Program-made: the position numbers and the translations under genes | Part shown: one piece after another, positions 7,300 to 16,321 of the stretch | Layout of the letters: each line of letters begins with the position of its first letter | Position numbering within the stretch: the stretch's first letter is position 1 | Origin: Arthrobacter beigongshangensis | GTDB lineage: Bacteria; Bacillota; Bacilli; Bacillales_A; Planococcaceae | Assembly (NCBI RefSeq): GCF_016820585.1 | Contig: NZ_JADHDX010000004.1 | Span: forward strand, 1-64,000 | Length of the DNA stretch: 64,000 nucleotides | Direction: 5' to 3' | The notes under the pieces: model-generated | The model's database searches: none | Told to the model about the DNA's origin: nothing | Seen by the model: the letters and a program-made list of their open reading frames with translations, nothing else

Positions 7300-8997
7300 A
7301 TGAAAAAACGAATTTTAGTAGTTGGTGGAGTGGCCGGTGGAGCATCTGCTGCTGCAAGAGTACGTAGAATAGATGAACATGCAGAAATCATCATGTTTGA
7401 TAAAGGACCGCATGTATCTTTTTCCAACTGTTCATTACCGTATTATTTAAGTGGAGTCGTTGAAAATAGTGAATCTTTGGTATTGATGAATCCGGAAACT
7501 TTTAAGAAACGTTACAATATTGAAGCTAGAGTGAATAGCGAAGTGATAAAGATTAATCGTGAGGAAAAAACAATTACGATTCAGGATTTGGCAACTGAGA
7601 AGTTTTACGAAGAGGCTTATGATAAATTAATCTTATCTCCAGGTGCAGCACCAATACGTCCTAATAAGATTGAGGGCATAAATAATCCGAATGTATTTAC
7701 AGTGCGAAATGTGGTAGATATTCAACAGTTAAATGGTTATATAAAAGAAAAGTCTATCAAAGATGTTGCAGTAATTGGTGGAGGGTTTATCGGCGTTGAA
7801 GTGGCAGAAAACCTTCGCTTAGCTAATTATAACGTATCCTTAGTAGAATTTGCCGATCAAATCATGACACCATTTGATTATGATATGGCTCAAATCCTTC
7901 ATAAGGAAATGATTGACCATCGTGTAAACCTCATCGTGAATGATGGTTTAGCCAAAATTGGTGAAGGTTTTATTGAAACACAATCTGGTAAAAAAATCGC
8001 AGCTCAGGCAGTTATTTTAGCGATAGGTGTAAAACCTGAAACGCAACTAGCAGAAAAGGCTGGTTTAGAAATTGGTGAAACGGGTGCAATAAAAGTAAAT
8101 GCCAATTATGTAACAAGTGATTCCGATATTTATGCAGTTGGAGATGCCATTGAAGTATTTCATCGCCTCATTTCTAAGCCAACACGCCTAACTTTAGCCG
8201 GACCAGCTCAAAAACAAGCAAGAGCGGTAGCCGACCATATTTATGGTACGCCAAGCCGTAACCTAGGTGTGATCGGATCATCTTCTATTCATCTGTTTGA
8301 CTTAAATGCGGCATCAACGGGTTTAAACATAAGAACAGCTGAAGCTGCGGGTTTTAGTTATGATTCTGTTTATGTCATACCTGGTGACAAAGTAGGGTTA
8401 ATGCCAAATAGTAATGTCATGCATTTTAAGTTAGTGTATGAAATACCTACAGGTAGAATCTTGGGTGCGCAAGCGATTGGGAAAGGCAATGTCGATAAAC
8501 GTATCGATGTGATCGCAACAATGATTACGATGAATGGAACATTGGAAGATCTAAAAGATCTAGAATTAACTTACTCCCCAATGCTAGGTACGGCGAAGGA
8601 CGTTGTCAATCATGCGGCATTAGTTGCTTTGAACCAACTATACGGAAGATATAGCGAAGTGAAAGTTTCACAAGTTCGCGAACTAGTCGAGAATAATGCT
8701 TTTATTATTGATGCTCGTGAGCAAAATGAATATCAGGCGGGACATTTAAAAACAGCTATTAATATTCCACTAAGTGAATTTAGAAATCGTTTGGATGAAA
8801 TACCGAAAGATAAGCCAGTTTATATCCATTGCCGCTCTGGGCAGCGAAGCTATAACATGGTTATTGCGCTGAGAAACTTAGGATATACGACTGTATTTAA
8901 TATCTCTGGATCTTACCTAGGCATTAATCTTTATGAATACTTTAATGATTTAGTAACAGGAAGAGAAAAAATTGTTACTGAATATAATTTCAAATAA
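7300..8997 (+). CDS. CoA-disulfide/persulfide reductase with C-terminal rhodanese domain
   Basis: A 565-residue flavoprotein. The FAD loop VVGGVAGGASAAARVRR is at residues 7-23 and the redox cysteine Cys44 in SFSNCSLPYYL, the signature of CoA-disulfide reductases. A second dinucleotide loop (VIGGGFIGVEVAE) and the FAD motif YAVGDAIEV follow. The C-terminal 110 residues form a rhodanese domain with active loop CRSGQRS, Cys about 511. Fusion proteins of this type (CoADR-RHD) reduce CoA persulfide or polysulfide. AAAGGTG before ATG 7300 supports this start over GTG 7288. It is the last intact gene of the CstR operon. Confidence 0.88.
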   Translation: MKKRILVVGGVAGGASAAARVRRIDEHAEIIMFDKGPHVSFSNCSLPYYLSGVVENSESLVLMNPETFKKRYNIEARVNSEVIKINREEKTITIQDLATEKFYEEAYDKLILSPGAAPIRPNKIEGINNPNVFTVRNVVDIQQLNGYIKEKSIKDVAVIGGGFIGVEVAENLRLANYNVSLVEFADQIMTPFDYDMAQILHKEMIDHRVNLIVNDGLAKIGEGFIETQSGKKIAAQAVILAIGVKPETQLAEKAGLEIGETGAIKVNANYVTSDSDIYAVGDAIEVFHRLISKPTRLTLAGPAQKQARAVADHIYGTPSRNLGVIGSSSIHLFDLNAASTGLNIRTAEAAGFSYDSVYVIPGDKVGLMPNSNVMHFKLVYEIPTGRILGAQAIGKGNVDKRIDVIATMITMNGTLEDLKDLELTYSPMLGTAKDVVNHAALVALNQLYGRYSEVKVSQVRELVENNAFIIDAREQNEYQAGHLKTAINIPLSEFRNRLDEIPKDKPVYIHCRSGQRSYNMVIALRNLGYTTVFNISGSYLGINLYEYFNDLVTGREKIVTEYNFK

Positions 8998-9150
8998 TGC
9001 TTCCTGACTGTCAATTCCTAATTCAAAATGGTTATAGTGCAATAAATATGGTAGAGCATGCTTGATGGGGAGGGAGAAATGGAGTAAGTCTCCTTCCTAC
9101 CTTATAAAAGATGGAAAATAGAAGTGAAGAAAAAAGTAAAAGGAAAAGCT

Positions 9151-9303
9151 ATGATTACACTAATATCACTTGTCTCAGTAGAAAAGTTTATCGACGAGCA
9201 TCCATTTAGTTTTTTGTATGTATCAAGAACTAATTGTAGCCTATGTCACGTTTTATTGCCCCAGGTGAAGGATTTTTGTTTGAGTGACTGTGGTCGCCTT
9301 TAA
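9151..9303 (+). pseudogene. Thioredoxin-like protein, C-terminally truncated
   Basis: The 50 codons read as the beginning of a YtpP-like thioredoxin: MITLISLVSVEKFIDEHPFS, then FLYVSRTNCSLCHVLLPQVKD with the CxxC redox motif. The sequence then breaks into an unrelated tail (FCLSDCGRL) and stops, leaving about half of the usual 105-110 residues. AAAAGGAAAAG upstream serves as a weak ribosome site. It follows the CstR operon and abuts the convergent RpiR gene, so the deletion may have removed the rest together with flanking DNA. Confidence 0.65.
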
Positions 9304-9310
9304 GTTATTT

Positions 9311-10039
9311 TTACTTCCTATTTATTCCATACACCTTCCGTGCCATTTCCTCCAAAATAAATACAACAGGAATTTGTGTGGTGACATTCATACTCCCAAT
9401 CCACTCCTCCGTCACATAATAGGAAATATTGATATCAGATAGTTTAGCAATAGCAGATTGTTCATTGTTAGTAATGCTTAAAATCTTGCTACCTTGCTCC
9501 TTTAACTTTTGAACATGTGACAGCGTAAAAGAACTTTCTCCTGAAACAGAAAGAGCAATTGTGATACTGCTATTCAAGTCGGTATGAATGGGCACAAACC
9601 AATCTTTTATATACATAGAGAACTTACCTACACTTGAAAAATACCTAGAACCATATTCAGCGAACGTTCCTGAACTACCAAATCCGATAAAAATGATTGT
9701 CTCTGTTTTAGAAATAACATCCGCTGCATCCTCTAACTTCGACATGAATTTCTTATTTTGAGTCCGCTCTAAAAATTCTGCGACGATATACTCGTTGCTT
9801 TTTATAGCTGGGTTAGGCTTTTTTTCATCAATTAAAAGCTTAAGTTTTACTTTGAATTCTGAGAAACCTTCGCAATTTAATTTTCTACAAAACCGCATAA
9901 TCGTTGAAGTGGAAACATGCGCTTCGTCTGCAAGGTCCCGTATCCGCATATAAACAACCTTTTCTCTATTCTCCATGATGTATTTATAAAGTAGCATTTC
10001 AAGATCATTGAACGTTGTGATTACTTCGTTTGTAAACAA
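9311..10039 (-). CDS. MurR/RpiR-family regulator with SIS domain
   Basis: A 242-residue repressor or activator of sugar metabolism. The N-terminal RpiR helix-turn-helix spans residues 1-75, with LADEAHVSTSTIMRFCRKL as recognition region. A SIS phosphosugar-binding domain follows from about residue 95 (IIFIGFGSSGTFAEYGSRYF, IALSVSGESSFTL). The start is a TTG at 10039 with GAGGGGTGA upstream; no better start exists. It is divergent from the GH4 6-phospho-beta-glucosidase gene, so a phosphorylated beta-glucoside is the likely effector. Confidence 0.85.
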   Translation of the reverse strand: MFTNEVITTFNDLEMLLYKYIMENREKVVYMRIRDLADEAHVSTSTIMRFCRKLNCEGFSEFKVKLKLLIDEKKPNPAIKSNEYIVAEFLERTQNKKFMSKLEDAADVISKTETIIFIGFGSSGTFAEYGSRYFSSVGKFSMYIKDWFVPIHTDLNSSITIALSVSGESSFTLSHVQKLKEQGSKILSITNNEQSAIAKLSDINISYYVTEEWIGSMNVTTQIPVVFILEEMARKVYGINRK

Positions 10040-10232
10040 AAGCTATTCACCCCTCGTCAGTTGTTCGCTTTCTTCCAACTTCTATTATATATCAAATGAG
10101 AAACACAGTGTTACTTTAACGAAACAAATACCTTTCATTAAAAAACAAATCTAACGCCTCCTACACTATATCTTATTGGCTCTTTCTGCCCTAGTATAAG
10201 CATTATAAATAAGTTTTCTAGGAGGATGACCA

Positions 10233-11561
10233 ATGAGTAAAGGGATTAAGATTGTCACGATTGGTGGAGGTTCAAGTTATACTCCGGAATTAGTTGAAGG
10301 GTTTATTAACAGATACGATGAACTGCCTGTAAGGGAATTGTGGTTGGTGGATATAGAAGCGGGTAAGGAAAAATTAGAAATCGTGGGAAACCTCGCAAAA
10401 AGAATGATAGAAAAAGCAGGTCTGCCCATTCAAGTCCATTTAACACTCGATCGAAAAGCTGCTTTACAGGATGCCGATTTTGTTACGACGCAATTTCGTG
10501 TAGGCTTGCTGGATGCTCGTGCAAAGGATGAAAGAATTCCTTTAAGCCATGGTGTACTTGGACAAGAAACAAATGGACCAGGTGGACTATTGAAGGGATT
10601 GCGTACGATTCCGGTCATTTTAGATATCATTGAAGATATTAAAGTTCTCTGTCCGGACGCATGGTTAATCAACTTTACGAATCCTGCCGGCATGGTAACA
10701 GAGGCTGTTCTTAGGTATACAGATCATAAGAAAATCGTTGGGTTATGTAACGTTCCAATCGGCATCGAGATGGGGGTTGCAAAGCTTTTAGACGTGGATC
10801 ATTCACGTATACGTATCGATTTCGCTGGTTTAAATCATATGGTATACGGATTAGATGTCTATCTAGATGGAGTGAGTGTAAAGGAAAAAGTCATTGAGCT
10901 GTTAGCGAATCCGGAAAATAGTAGCTTTGTTAAAAACGTCGAAGGACAAGGCTGGGAGCCAGAATTTATACGTGCACTAAATGCCCTCACTTGCCCCTAT
11001 CACCTGTACTACTATAAAAAAGATGAAATGCTGCAAAAAGAGCTAGAAAACTTTAAAAATGGAACAACGAGAGCAGAAGTTGTGAAGAAACTGGAAGAAG
11101 AATTGTTCGAGCTGTACAAGGATCAGGACTTGGCGGTTAAACCACCTCAGCTAGAGGAAAGAGGTGGAGCCTATTATAGTGACGCGGCTGTACGTTTAAT
11201 TTCATCAATCTATAACGATAAGCGAGACATTCAGCCCGTTAATACCATTAATAATGGGGCCATTGCTAGTATACCGTTTGACTCCGCTGTTGAGGTCAGC
11301 TGTATAATTACAAAAGAAGGACCAAAGCCAATCATTAGTGGAGATTTACCAGTTGCAGTTCAAGGTTTGGTACAGCAAATAAAATCTTTTGAACGGGTAG
11401 CAGCTGAGGCGGCAGTGACAGGAAACTATGATACAGCACTGCTTGCCATGACTATCAATCCTCTTGTTCCATCAGATACAGTAGGCAAAGCCATTTTAGA
11501 TGAAATGCTAGAAGCACATAAAGAGCACTTACCACAATTTTTTCAACGTGTAGAAGTGTAA
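10233..11561 (+). CDS. 6-phospho-beta-glucosidase, NAD-dependent GH4 family
   Basis: A 442-residue cytosolic glycosidase that hydrolyses 6-phospho-beta-glucosides such as cellobiose-6-phosphate, using NAD and a divalent metal. It has the Rossmann motif TIGGGSSYTPELVEGF (residues 9-24), the NGPGG loop near 114, and metal/substrate residues Asn150, Cys172-Asn173 and His202 (GLNHMVYG). Length matches LicH/CelF-type enzymes. TAGGAGGATG precedes ATG 10233. It is divergent from the RpiR gene and stands alone: no PTS transport genes are nearby, so uptake must be encoded elsewhere. Confidence 0.92.
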   Translation: MSKGIKIVTIGGGSSYTPELVEGFINRYDELPVRELWLVDIEAGKEKLEIVGNLAKRMIEKAGLPIQVHLTLDRKAALQDADFVTTQFRVGLLDARAKDERIPLSHGVLGQETNGPGGLLKGLRTIPVILDIIEDIKVLCPDAWLINFTNPAGMVTEAVLRYTDHKKIVGLCNVPIGIEMGVAKLLDVDHSRIRIDFAGLNHMVYGLDVYLDGVSVKEKVIELLANPENSSFVKNVEGQGWEPEFIRALNALTCPYHLYYYKKDEMLQKELENFKNGTTRAEVVKKLEEELFELYKDQDLAVKPPQLEERGGAYYSDAAVRLISSIYNDKRDIQPVNTINNGAIASIPFDSAVEVSCIITKEGPKPIISGDLPVAVQGLVQQIKSFERVAAEAAVTGNYDTALLAMTINPLVPSDTVGKAILDEMLEAHKEHLPQFFQRVEV

Positions 11562-12012
11562 TTCTTGGGCTAACAACGCATGTTAACCTCATTCAGCCAG
11601 GGTTTGGATCCCACTGAATTTGAAGGCATATCTAGCATTCAAACTACCACTTATAGTAGTAGGAAACTTCTGTAGCTGACACTTCGCTTTTAGTACAAAC
11701 ACATTTGCTGAGTTAAGTTAAAATGAATGGAGCAAGTTTAGTTAAATGATGAAGTTGATTTAGTGCTTATGCAAGGTCTGCTAGCGGGATTTAGAACTGA
11801 TTCTAGTAACAAATTGTTCAACTATGAATAGGTGGGAGTTATTAGCACCCGATGACGGCAACTCCTATACATTATGATGGAAAAGGCAACATTCACTCAA
11901 TCCAATTTGAGTGAATGTTGCCTTTAGATTTTTAGGGGCTTTTTCACGGTGCGTATTGTGTACATCTATTTTTTGGCCCAGTCGAGCCTACCATTTTCAT
12001 ACGTATCGTCTT
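11562..12012. other. Intergenic region without a recognisable gene
   Basis: About 450 bases between the convergent GH4 and alarmone synthetase genes. Apart from the terminator near 11882, I find only a weak dyad (ATTCAG and CTGAAT near 11592..11620) and no open frame with a ribosome site. It reads like decayed DNA. Confidence 0.4.
11882..11931. terminator. Strong intrinsic terminator hairpin
   Basis: A perfect 19-bp stem, AAAGGCAACATTCACTCAA (11882..11900) with its complement at 11907..11925, encloses a 6-base loop. T-rich sequence follows on the plus strand and an A-run precedes it, so it may serve both convergent genes. Confidence 0.85.
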
Positions 12013-12756
12013 CTAGTTACTATTTTCATTCATCATTTCCAGGAATTTTAGCGGGATATTGAATTCTTTCTTTTCATTAAAAAGATTTGGAGTAAACTCT
12101 TCGTCCATTCGTTTAATTTCATTGATTTCTTTATGGAGTTTCTCCATTTTTTGATCCAATTCATTGGCAGATTCTGCTGCATCTTTCAATTCTGTTATCA
12201 TTTTTTCAGGGACAGATTTGTCGAATTTATAAAAAATCTTATGCTCCAGGCTTGCCCAAAAATCCATAGCAATTGTCCTAATTTGCATTTCAACGAAGAC
12301 GTGCTCCACCCGATCAGACATAAACACAGGAATTTTTAATATCAAATGGAGACTCCGATAACCATTAGGCTTCGGATTTTGTATGTAATCTTTATACTCA
12401 ATCACTTCAATATCCTGTTGCTTTTGAATCATTTCACTTAGTTTATAAATGTCAGAGTTAAAGGAACAGTTAATACGAATCCCTGCGATATCTCGAATGT
12501 TTTCCTTTATGGAAGACATGGAAAGTCCGATATTTTTACGAAGCGCCTTTTGTATAATGCTTTCTGGTGTTTTCAAACGAGTATTAATATGTTCAATAGG
12601 GTTGTATTCGTGTATCAATTGAAATTCTTCTTCTAAGATATTGATTTTGGTGCTTACTTCGTCTAATGCAAATTTATAAGCTAGCATGAATCTCGTCACT
12701 TCTTTTTTTAGAAGATTCAATCGGCTATAGTCTAGTTCATTTGTTAGTTTCAACAT
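12013..12756 (-). CDS. ywaC: Small alarmone synthetase YwaC/RelP type (GTP pyrophosphokinase)
   Basis: A 247-residue single-domain (p)ppGpp synthetase lacking hydrolase and regulatory domains. It has NPIEHINTRLKTPESIIQK, DIAGIRINCSF, the GYRSLHLILKIPV substrate loop and the VEMQIRTIAMDFWASLEHK catalytic strand, all close to B. subtilis YwaC (SAS2). It is about 35 residues longer than YwaC because of a charged C-terminal tail (from about residue 215). AAGAGGAA precedes ATG 12756. Such enzymes are usually induced by cell-wall stress; no such promoter can be read here with confidence. Confidence 0.9.
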   Translation of the reverse strand: MLKLTNELDYSRLNLLKKEVTRFMLAYKFALDEVSTKINILEEEFQLIHEYNPIEHINTRLKTPESIIQKALRKNIGLSMSSIKENIRDIAGIRINCSFNSDIYKLSEMIQKQQDIEVIEYKDYIQNPKPNGYRSLHLILKIPVFMSDRVEHVFVEMQIRTIAMDFWASLEHKIFYKFDKSVPEKMITELKDAAESANELDQKMEKLHKEINEIKRMDEEFTPNLFNEKKEFNIPLKFLEMMNENSN

Positions 12757-13041
12757 AAATTCCTCTTTTCTTTACCTTACTCAATAATAGCACGAATGTG
12801 AAAATCAGCTGAACTTAAGCCTTATTGATTTTAGCGTTTTTATGGGATATTTGCTGTTTCGTTCACCCTTTGTTCAAAAAAATGAGAAGAGGATTCCGCT
12901 TTCCCCTTACAGCCTTATATTGAAATTCATCTCGCAGCATTGCCAATGAAGCCACATTCCTCTGGGTTTACTGCTTTAAAAGAAGAAGATAACATGCCGA
13001 GTTGAAAAATATGCAATTTTATTACTTGACGATAGTTAATT
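12757..13041. other. Intergenic region with a possible gene remnant
   Basis: Some 285 bases between divergent genes. A short open stretch near 12930..13004 could encode LAALPMKPHSSGFTALKEED before a stop, which reads like a protein tail, but I recognise no family. No ribosome site or start accompanies it. Confidence 0.25.
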
Positions 13042-13074
13042 TATAATATGAAGTTAGTTACATAAAGTAACTAA
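13042..13074 (+). promoter_or_regulatory. catDE promoter with GTTAC/GTAAC palindromic operator
   Basis: TATAAT lies at 13042..13047 with no good -35. Just downstream TTAGTTAC (13054..13061) and GTAACTAA (13067..13074) form a perfect inverted repeat with spacer ATAAA. Dyads of this GTTAC-N5-GTAAC kind are typical of HxlR/DUF24-family redox regulators such as YodB/CatR, which control catDE in B. subtilis. The regulator gene is not in this window. Confidence 0.6.
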
Positions 13075-13095
13075 AAATGAAGGAGAGAAAAGAAT

Positions 13096-13503
13096 ATGAA
13101 AAGAAATGATGCAGGTGTAGTTGTTTTACGAGTGATTTTAGGTATTACCTTTTTCATTCACGGATTATCCAAATTTCAAGGGGGCATAGGGAATACGGTT
13201 GGTTATTTCGAAAGCCTGGGTATTTTAGGGTTTTTAGCTTACGCTGTCGCAATTATAGAGTTAATTGGCGGTATTATGTTAATACTTGGGATGGGAACAC
13301 GAATTATTTCTGTATTGTTTGCGGTTATTATGCTGGTGGCAATTTTCACAGTGAAACTCCCAGCGGGATTTCTTGGTGATGGTCAACTGGCAGGGTATGA
13401 ATTGGAAGTAGCACTACTTGCTATAGCCATTTTTCTTGCAATTGCAAACAGCACTTCTTTCTCATTAGATAATAAATTTTTTGGTGAAGAGGGAGAGAAA
13501 TGA
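13096..13503 (+). CDS. catD: CatD-like DoxX-family membrane protein
   Basis: A 135-residue integral membrane protein of the DoxX/SURF4 superfamily with four predicted helices. The family's first helix motif LRVILGITFFIHGLSKFQGG is present, as are a second helix rich in Gly (IELIGGIMLILGMGTRI) and a short charged tail. GGAGAG precedes ATG 13096. It overlaps the next gene by four bases (ATGA), as catD-catE do in B. subtilis, where the operon responds to catechol and quinones. Its biochemical role is unknown; DoxX proteins often accompany oxidoreductases. Confidence 0.82.
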   Translation: MKRNDAGVVVLRVILGITFFIHGLSKFQGGIGNTVGYFESLGILGFLAYAVAIIELIGGIMLILGMGTRIISVLFAVIMLVAIFTVKLPAGFLGDGQLAGYELEVALLAIAIFLAIANSTSFSLDNKFFGEEGEK

Positions 13504-14369
13504 AAATGGGGACAACAAATACGAAATTTCATAGTAAGCCAAATACTTTTGTAGGCCACGTAAACATTAAGGTACAAGATTTAGATCGTTCACTTACGTT
13601 TTATCAGGAAGTTCTCGACTTTCAAATTTTAGAGCAAACTGATCAGACGGTTAAACTGACAACAGATGGCAAAACGAGTGTGTTATCAATTGAGCAACCA
13701 GAAAATGTTGTTCCGAGGCAAGGAAACACTACGGGCTTATATCATTTTGCCCTTCTTCTACCTGAACGCTCTGATTTAGCGGAAATCGTGCATCATTTTC
13801 AGGAGATAGGTTTGCGATATGGCTCGTCAGACCATCTTGTAAGTGAAGCATTATATGTCAAAGATCCAGATGGAAATGGCATTGAAATCTATATAGATCG
13901 CGATCCTTCTGAGTGGATTTGGAGTAACGGTGAAGTGGCAATGGCGGTGGACCCATTGAATTTTGAAGCCCTGCTATCTGATGGTAAACAGCGGTCGTGG
14001 AAAGGTCTACCAGCCGGCACCGTCATGGGACATATTCACTTACATGTATCTGAATTAAGAAAGACTGAAGAGTTTTATTGTAAGGGGCTTGGCTTCGAGG
14101 TGGTAAATCGCTACGGCGATCAAGCACTTTTCATCGCTACTGGTAAATATCATCATCAAATTGCTCTAAACACTTGGGCTGGGGTTGGGGCTCCTACACC
14201 ACCTGTAAATAGTGTTGGCCTGGAATCGTTTACAGTCGTTTTAGCAGATGAGGTAGCAAGGGATAATGTTATCGATCAGTTGAAGAGTATTGGTGCATCT
14301 GTGACAGAAGAAAACGGTTCTTTTGTCACCAGTGATCCTTCTGGGAATCGTATTTATTTAGGGATTTAA
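13500..14369 (+). CDS. catE: CatE-like catechol-2,3-dioxygenase (two VOC domains)
   Basis: A 289-residue extradiol dioxygenase built of two vicinal-oxygen-chelate modules. Module 1 has VGHVNIKVQDLDRSLTFYQ, LYHFALLLP and DPDGNGIEIYID; module 2 has MGHIHLHVSELRKTEEFY, YHHQIALNTWAG and a closing NRIYLGI. Order and length match B. subtilis CatE, which opens catechol rings and so protects against catechol-derived quinones. The start at 13500 overlaps the catD stop; ATG 13506 is an alternative. An FMN reductase tail (14386..14475) lies directly downstream, so the operon was probably once longer. Confidence 0.87.
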   Translation: MKMGTTNTKFHSKPNTFVGHVNIKVQDLDRSLTFYQEVLDFQILEQTDQTVKLTTDGKTSVLSIEQPENVVPRQGNTTGLYHFALLLPERSDLAEIVHHFQEIGLRYGSSDHLVSEALYVKDPDGNGIEIYIDRDPSEWIWSNGEVAMAVDPLNFEALLSDGKQRSWKGLPAGTVMGHIHLHVSELRKTEEFYCKGLGFEVVNRYGDQALFIATGKYHHQIALNTWAGVGAPTPPVNSVGLESFTVVLADEVARDNVIDQLKSIGASVTEENGSFVTSDPSGNRIYLGI

Positions 14370-14385
14370 CTTAATTCAGCAGAAG

Positions 14386-14475
14386 TTCAAACCTGCTGAT
14401 TATCATGCAGACAACGCAAACGCCATGCTTGACCAAGTTCTTGCTTGGAGCGGTGCATTAAAAACTGTACGATAA
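14386..14475 (+). pseudogene. Remnant: C-terminus of an NADPH-dependent FMN reductase
   Basis: A 29-codon open stretch reads FKPADYHADNANAMLDQVLA, then WSGALKTVR and stop. It matches the last residues of the two intact FMN reductases here (FKPAPFHEETVQTMLNEVVAWSTALKTIR-type ending, stop 1457, and the gene ending at 36067). Nothing of the rest of the gene is visible between catE and this tail, so a deletion must have removed some 150 codons. A good terminator follows. Confidence 0.8.
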
Positions 14476-14488
14476 ACTAACTATTTTT

Positions 14489-14538
14489 GTGCAAGTACAA
14501 ACGCAACTAGAATTGCGAAGGTACTTGCACGTTTTTTT
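14489..14538 (+). terminator. Intrinsic terminator of the catDE operon
   Basis: GTGCAAGTAC (14489..14498) pairs with GTACTTGCAC (14521..14530), with an inner GCAA/TTGC pair, followed by GTTTTTTTAT. Confidence 0.85.
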
Positions 14539-14762
14539 ATTTAAAACAACTAATAAACCGGCAAGCTACAGGCATAGGAGTTACAGTGGTAGCTTTGGGT
14601 GCAGATTCCTCGGTGGAGCTCTCTGTTCATGGTAAAATGATGTTAAAGGGTAAAGGATAATTCGAGTAAGAAGACTTTATTATCATGGGATCCCCTTTTG
14701 GAAAAAGAGGCTAAATCATCGGGATTGTAGGCTTTCTACAATATAGCAGGGAGGTTGTACAG

Positions 14763-15772
14763 ATGAAGCATTTTTACAGCGACGTTATTCAATTTAAAGG
14801 AAATCATTATGATTTTGGTTATATGCAAGGCGAGCTGTTAAAGGAGTCTCCTATCTTGTATAACCGTGAAAAACAATGGGCCGCAAAGAGAAGACGTCAT
14901 TTTACGATAAATGAACAAGAAGCGATTCAACTATTCACCAAGTTTCTCCCGAGTATGCTGGATGAGCTACAGGGGTTAGCAGATGCGCTGAACTGGACGA
15001 TGGAGGATGCTCTATTTTAACGGGATCCGAATTTATTATTCGAAATTATGATAGCCATCCCGGTTACTACGAAGGACGGTATATCATTTATCAGCCAACA
15101 GATACGGGATATGCGACGATAGGTCCTTCCATGCAAATAACAGGACGCACGGATGGAATGAATGAAAAAGGGCTGGCAATGGGCTATAATTTTATTAATC
15201 GGATCGGCTCAGATGATGGCTTTGTTTGTAATATGATTGGCCGAATTATTTTAGAGACGTGTGCGAATGTAGAGGAAGCCATCACTTTGTTAAAGGAAAT
15301 TCCCCATCGAACATCATTTAGTTATGTCCTAATAGATCCGAGTGGCGAAACATTTGTTGTAGAAGCTTCACCAAGAAAGGTGGAAGTGAGGAAGTCCAAT
15401 ATAAGTACGAATCATTTTGAAGTATTAACGGAAGAAAATCGTTATCGTACAGACGACTCAATAAGAAGACAGAAAGAATTAGAAAGTCAAAGTAATGTTG
15501 ATCTAGATGTCTATAGGGCATATCAGCTATTGAACGATCAAGAAAAAGAGATATTTTCTAGTAAATATGATGCCTCTGCCGGAACAATACACACAGCTGC
15601 GTATATTCCAAGAGACAGGAAGGCCTTGTTTGCCATTGGTGGCAATCGAATGCCGGTTATCTTTGATTTTAATCGCTATTTAGCGGGTGAAAGAATAAAT
15701 ATTAAGCAAATCAAAGGCATGCTTAATTATCATAGATCATTTGTCAATATGGATCCGATTTACGACGAATAA
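14763..15772 (+). pseudogene. C45-family acyltransferase/peptidase (penicillin acyltransferase-like), broken
   Basis: Two open stretches together resemble an autoproteolytic C45 (acyl-CoA:6-APA acyltransferase-like) hydrolase. The N-terminal part (14763..15020) has KGNHYDFGYMQGELL and LDELQGLADALNWTMED. The C-terminal part, from about 15008, reads CSILTGSEFIIRNYD, then GRTDGMNEKGLAMGYNF and TSFSYVLIDPSGETFVVEAS. They are in different frames. The junction falls exactly where the catalytic cysteine should be: its codon TGC (15008..15010) survives but is out of frame with the start. About 15 residues before it are missing. The C-terminal ORF alone would lack the nucleophile. Confidence 0.75.
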
Positions 15773-15857
15773 GCTATGCGTATTATGTATTAGAGTGGTA
15801 TTCAGTCTTCAGAAGTAGGTTTACAAATGAAAATACTAAAGAAAGTGGGATGACAAT

Positions 15858-16142
15858 ATGAATTTTTCCGTAAGTAAGGAAGCCGCCAAATGGTATATAG
15901 AAGAACTGGATTTAGCACAAGGCGATTTTGTTAAATTTTTCATCAAAATATATGGCGGAATACCAACTACACATCCTAATTATTTTTTAGGATTATCCAT
16001 TGGAGAAGATGGAGATGTAGGCATTAAGGATGTAGTAGAAGGAGTTACTTTTTATTTTAACAGCCATGATGAGTGGTTTTTAAAGGATTATCCTTTAAAG
16101 GTGGAAATGGGCAAGGATGAGCCAGAATTCACATCCGAATAA
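15858..16142 (+). CDS. HesB/YadR/YfhF-family protein (YneR-like)
   Basis: A 94-residue protein of the HesB/IscA-like superfamily. It follows the YneR pattern: SKEAAKWYIEELDLAQGDFVKFFIKIYGG, a central LGLSIGEDGDVGIKDVVEGVTFYF and DEWFLKDYPLKVEM near the end. Unlike true A-type iron-sulfur carriers it has no cysteines, so it is unlikely to bind a cluster in the classical way. GAAAGTGGGATGAC precedes ATG 15858. It is a single-gene unit with its own terminator; function unknown. Confidence 0.8.
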   Translation: MNFSVSKEAAKWYIEELDLAQGDFVKFFIKIYGGIPTTHPNYFLGLSIGEDGDVGIKDVVEGVTFYFNSHDEWFLKDYPLKVEMGKDEPEFTSE

Positions 16143-16162
16143 ATAATTACTTACAAAACACC

Positions 16163-16211
16163 AAGCATTTCCTACTGTTTAAGAAACAGCTGGAAATGCT
16201 TTGTGTTTTAA
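16163..16211 (+). terminator. Intrinsic terminator after the HesB-like gene
   Basis: AAGCATTTCC pairs with GGAAATGCTT, with an inner CTGTTT/AAACAG stem, followed by TGTGTTTTA. Confidence 0.75.
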
Positions 16212-16321
16212 AATAACAAATCTGTTGATTGGCCATTATTCACTAAGTACCTTAAACAAACTTCAAAGTGTTTAGCCAAGACATAGGGAAAATACAGCAT
16301 GAAAGGTAGAGGTGATTGAGG

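Noticed and set aside
13026..13047. TTGACG at 13026 as the -35 of the catDE promoter
   Set aside because: It is only ten bases from TATAAT, too close for a sigma-A promoter.
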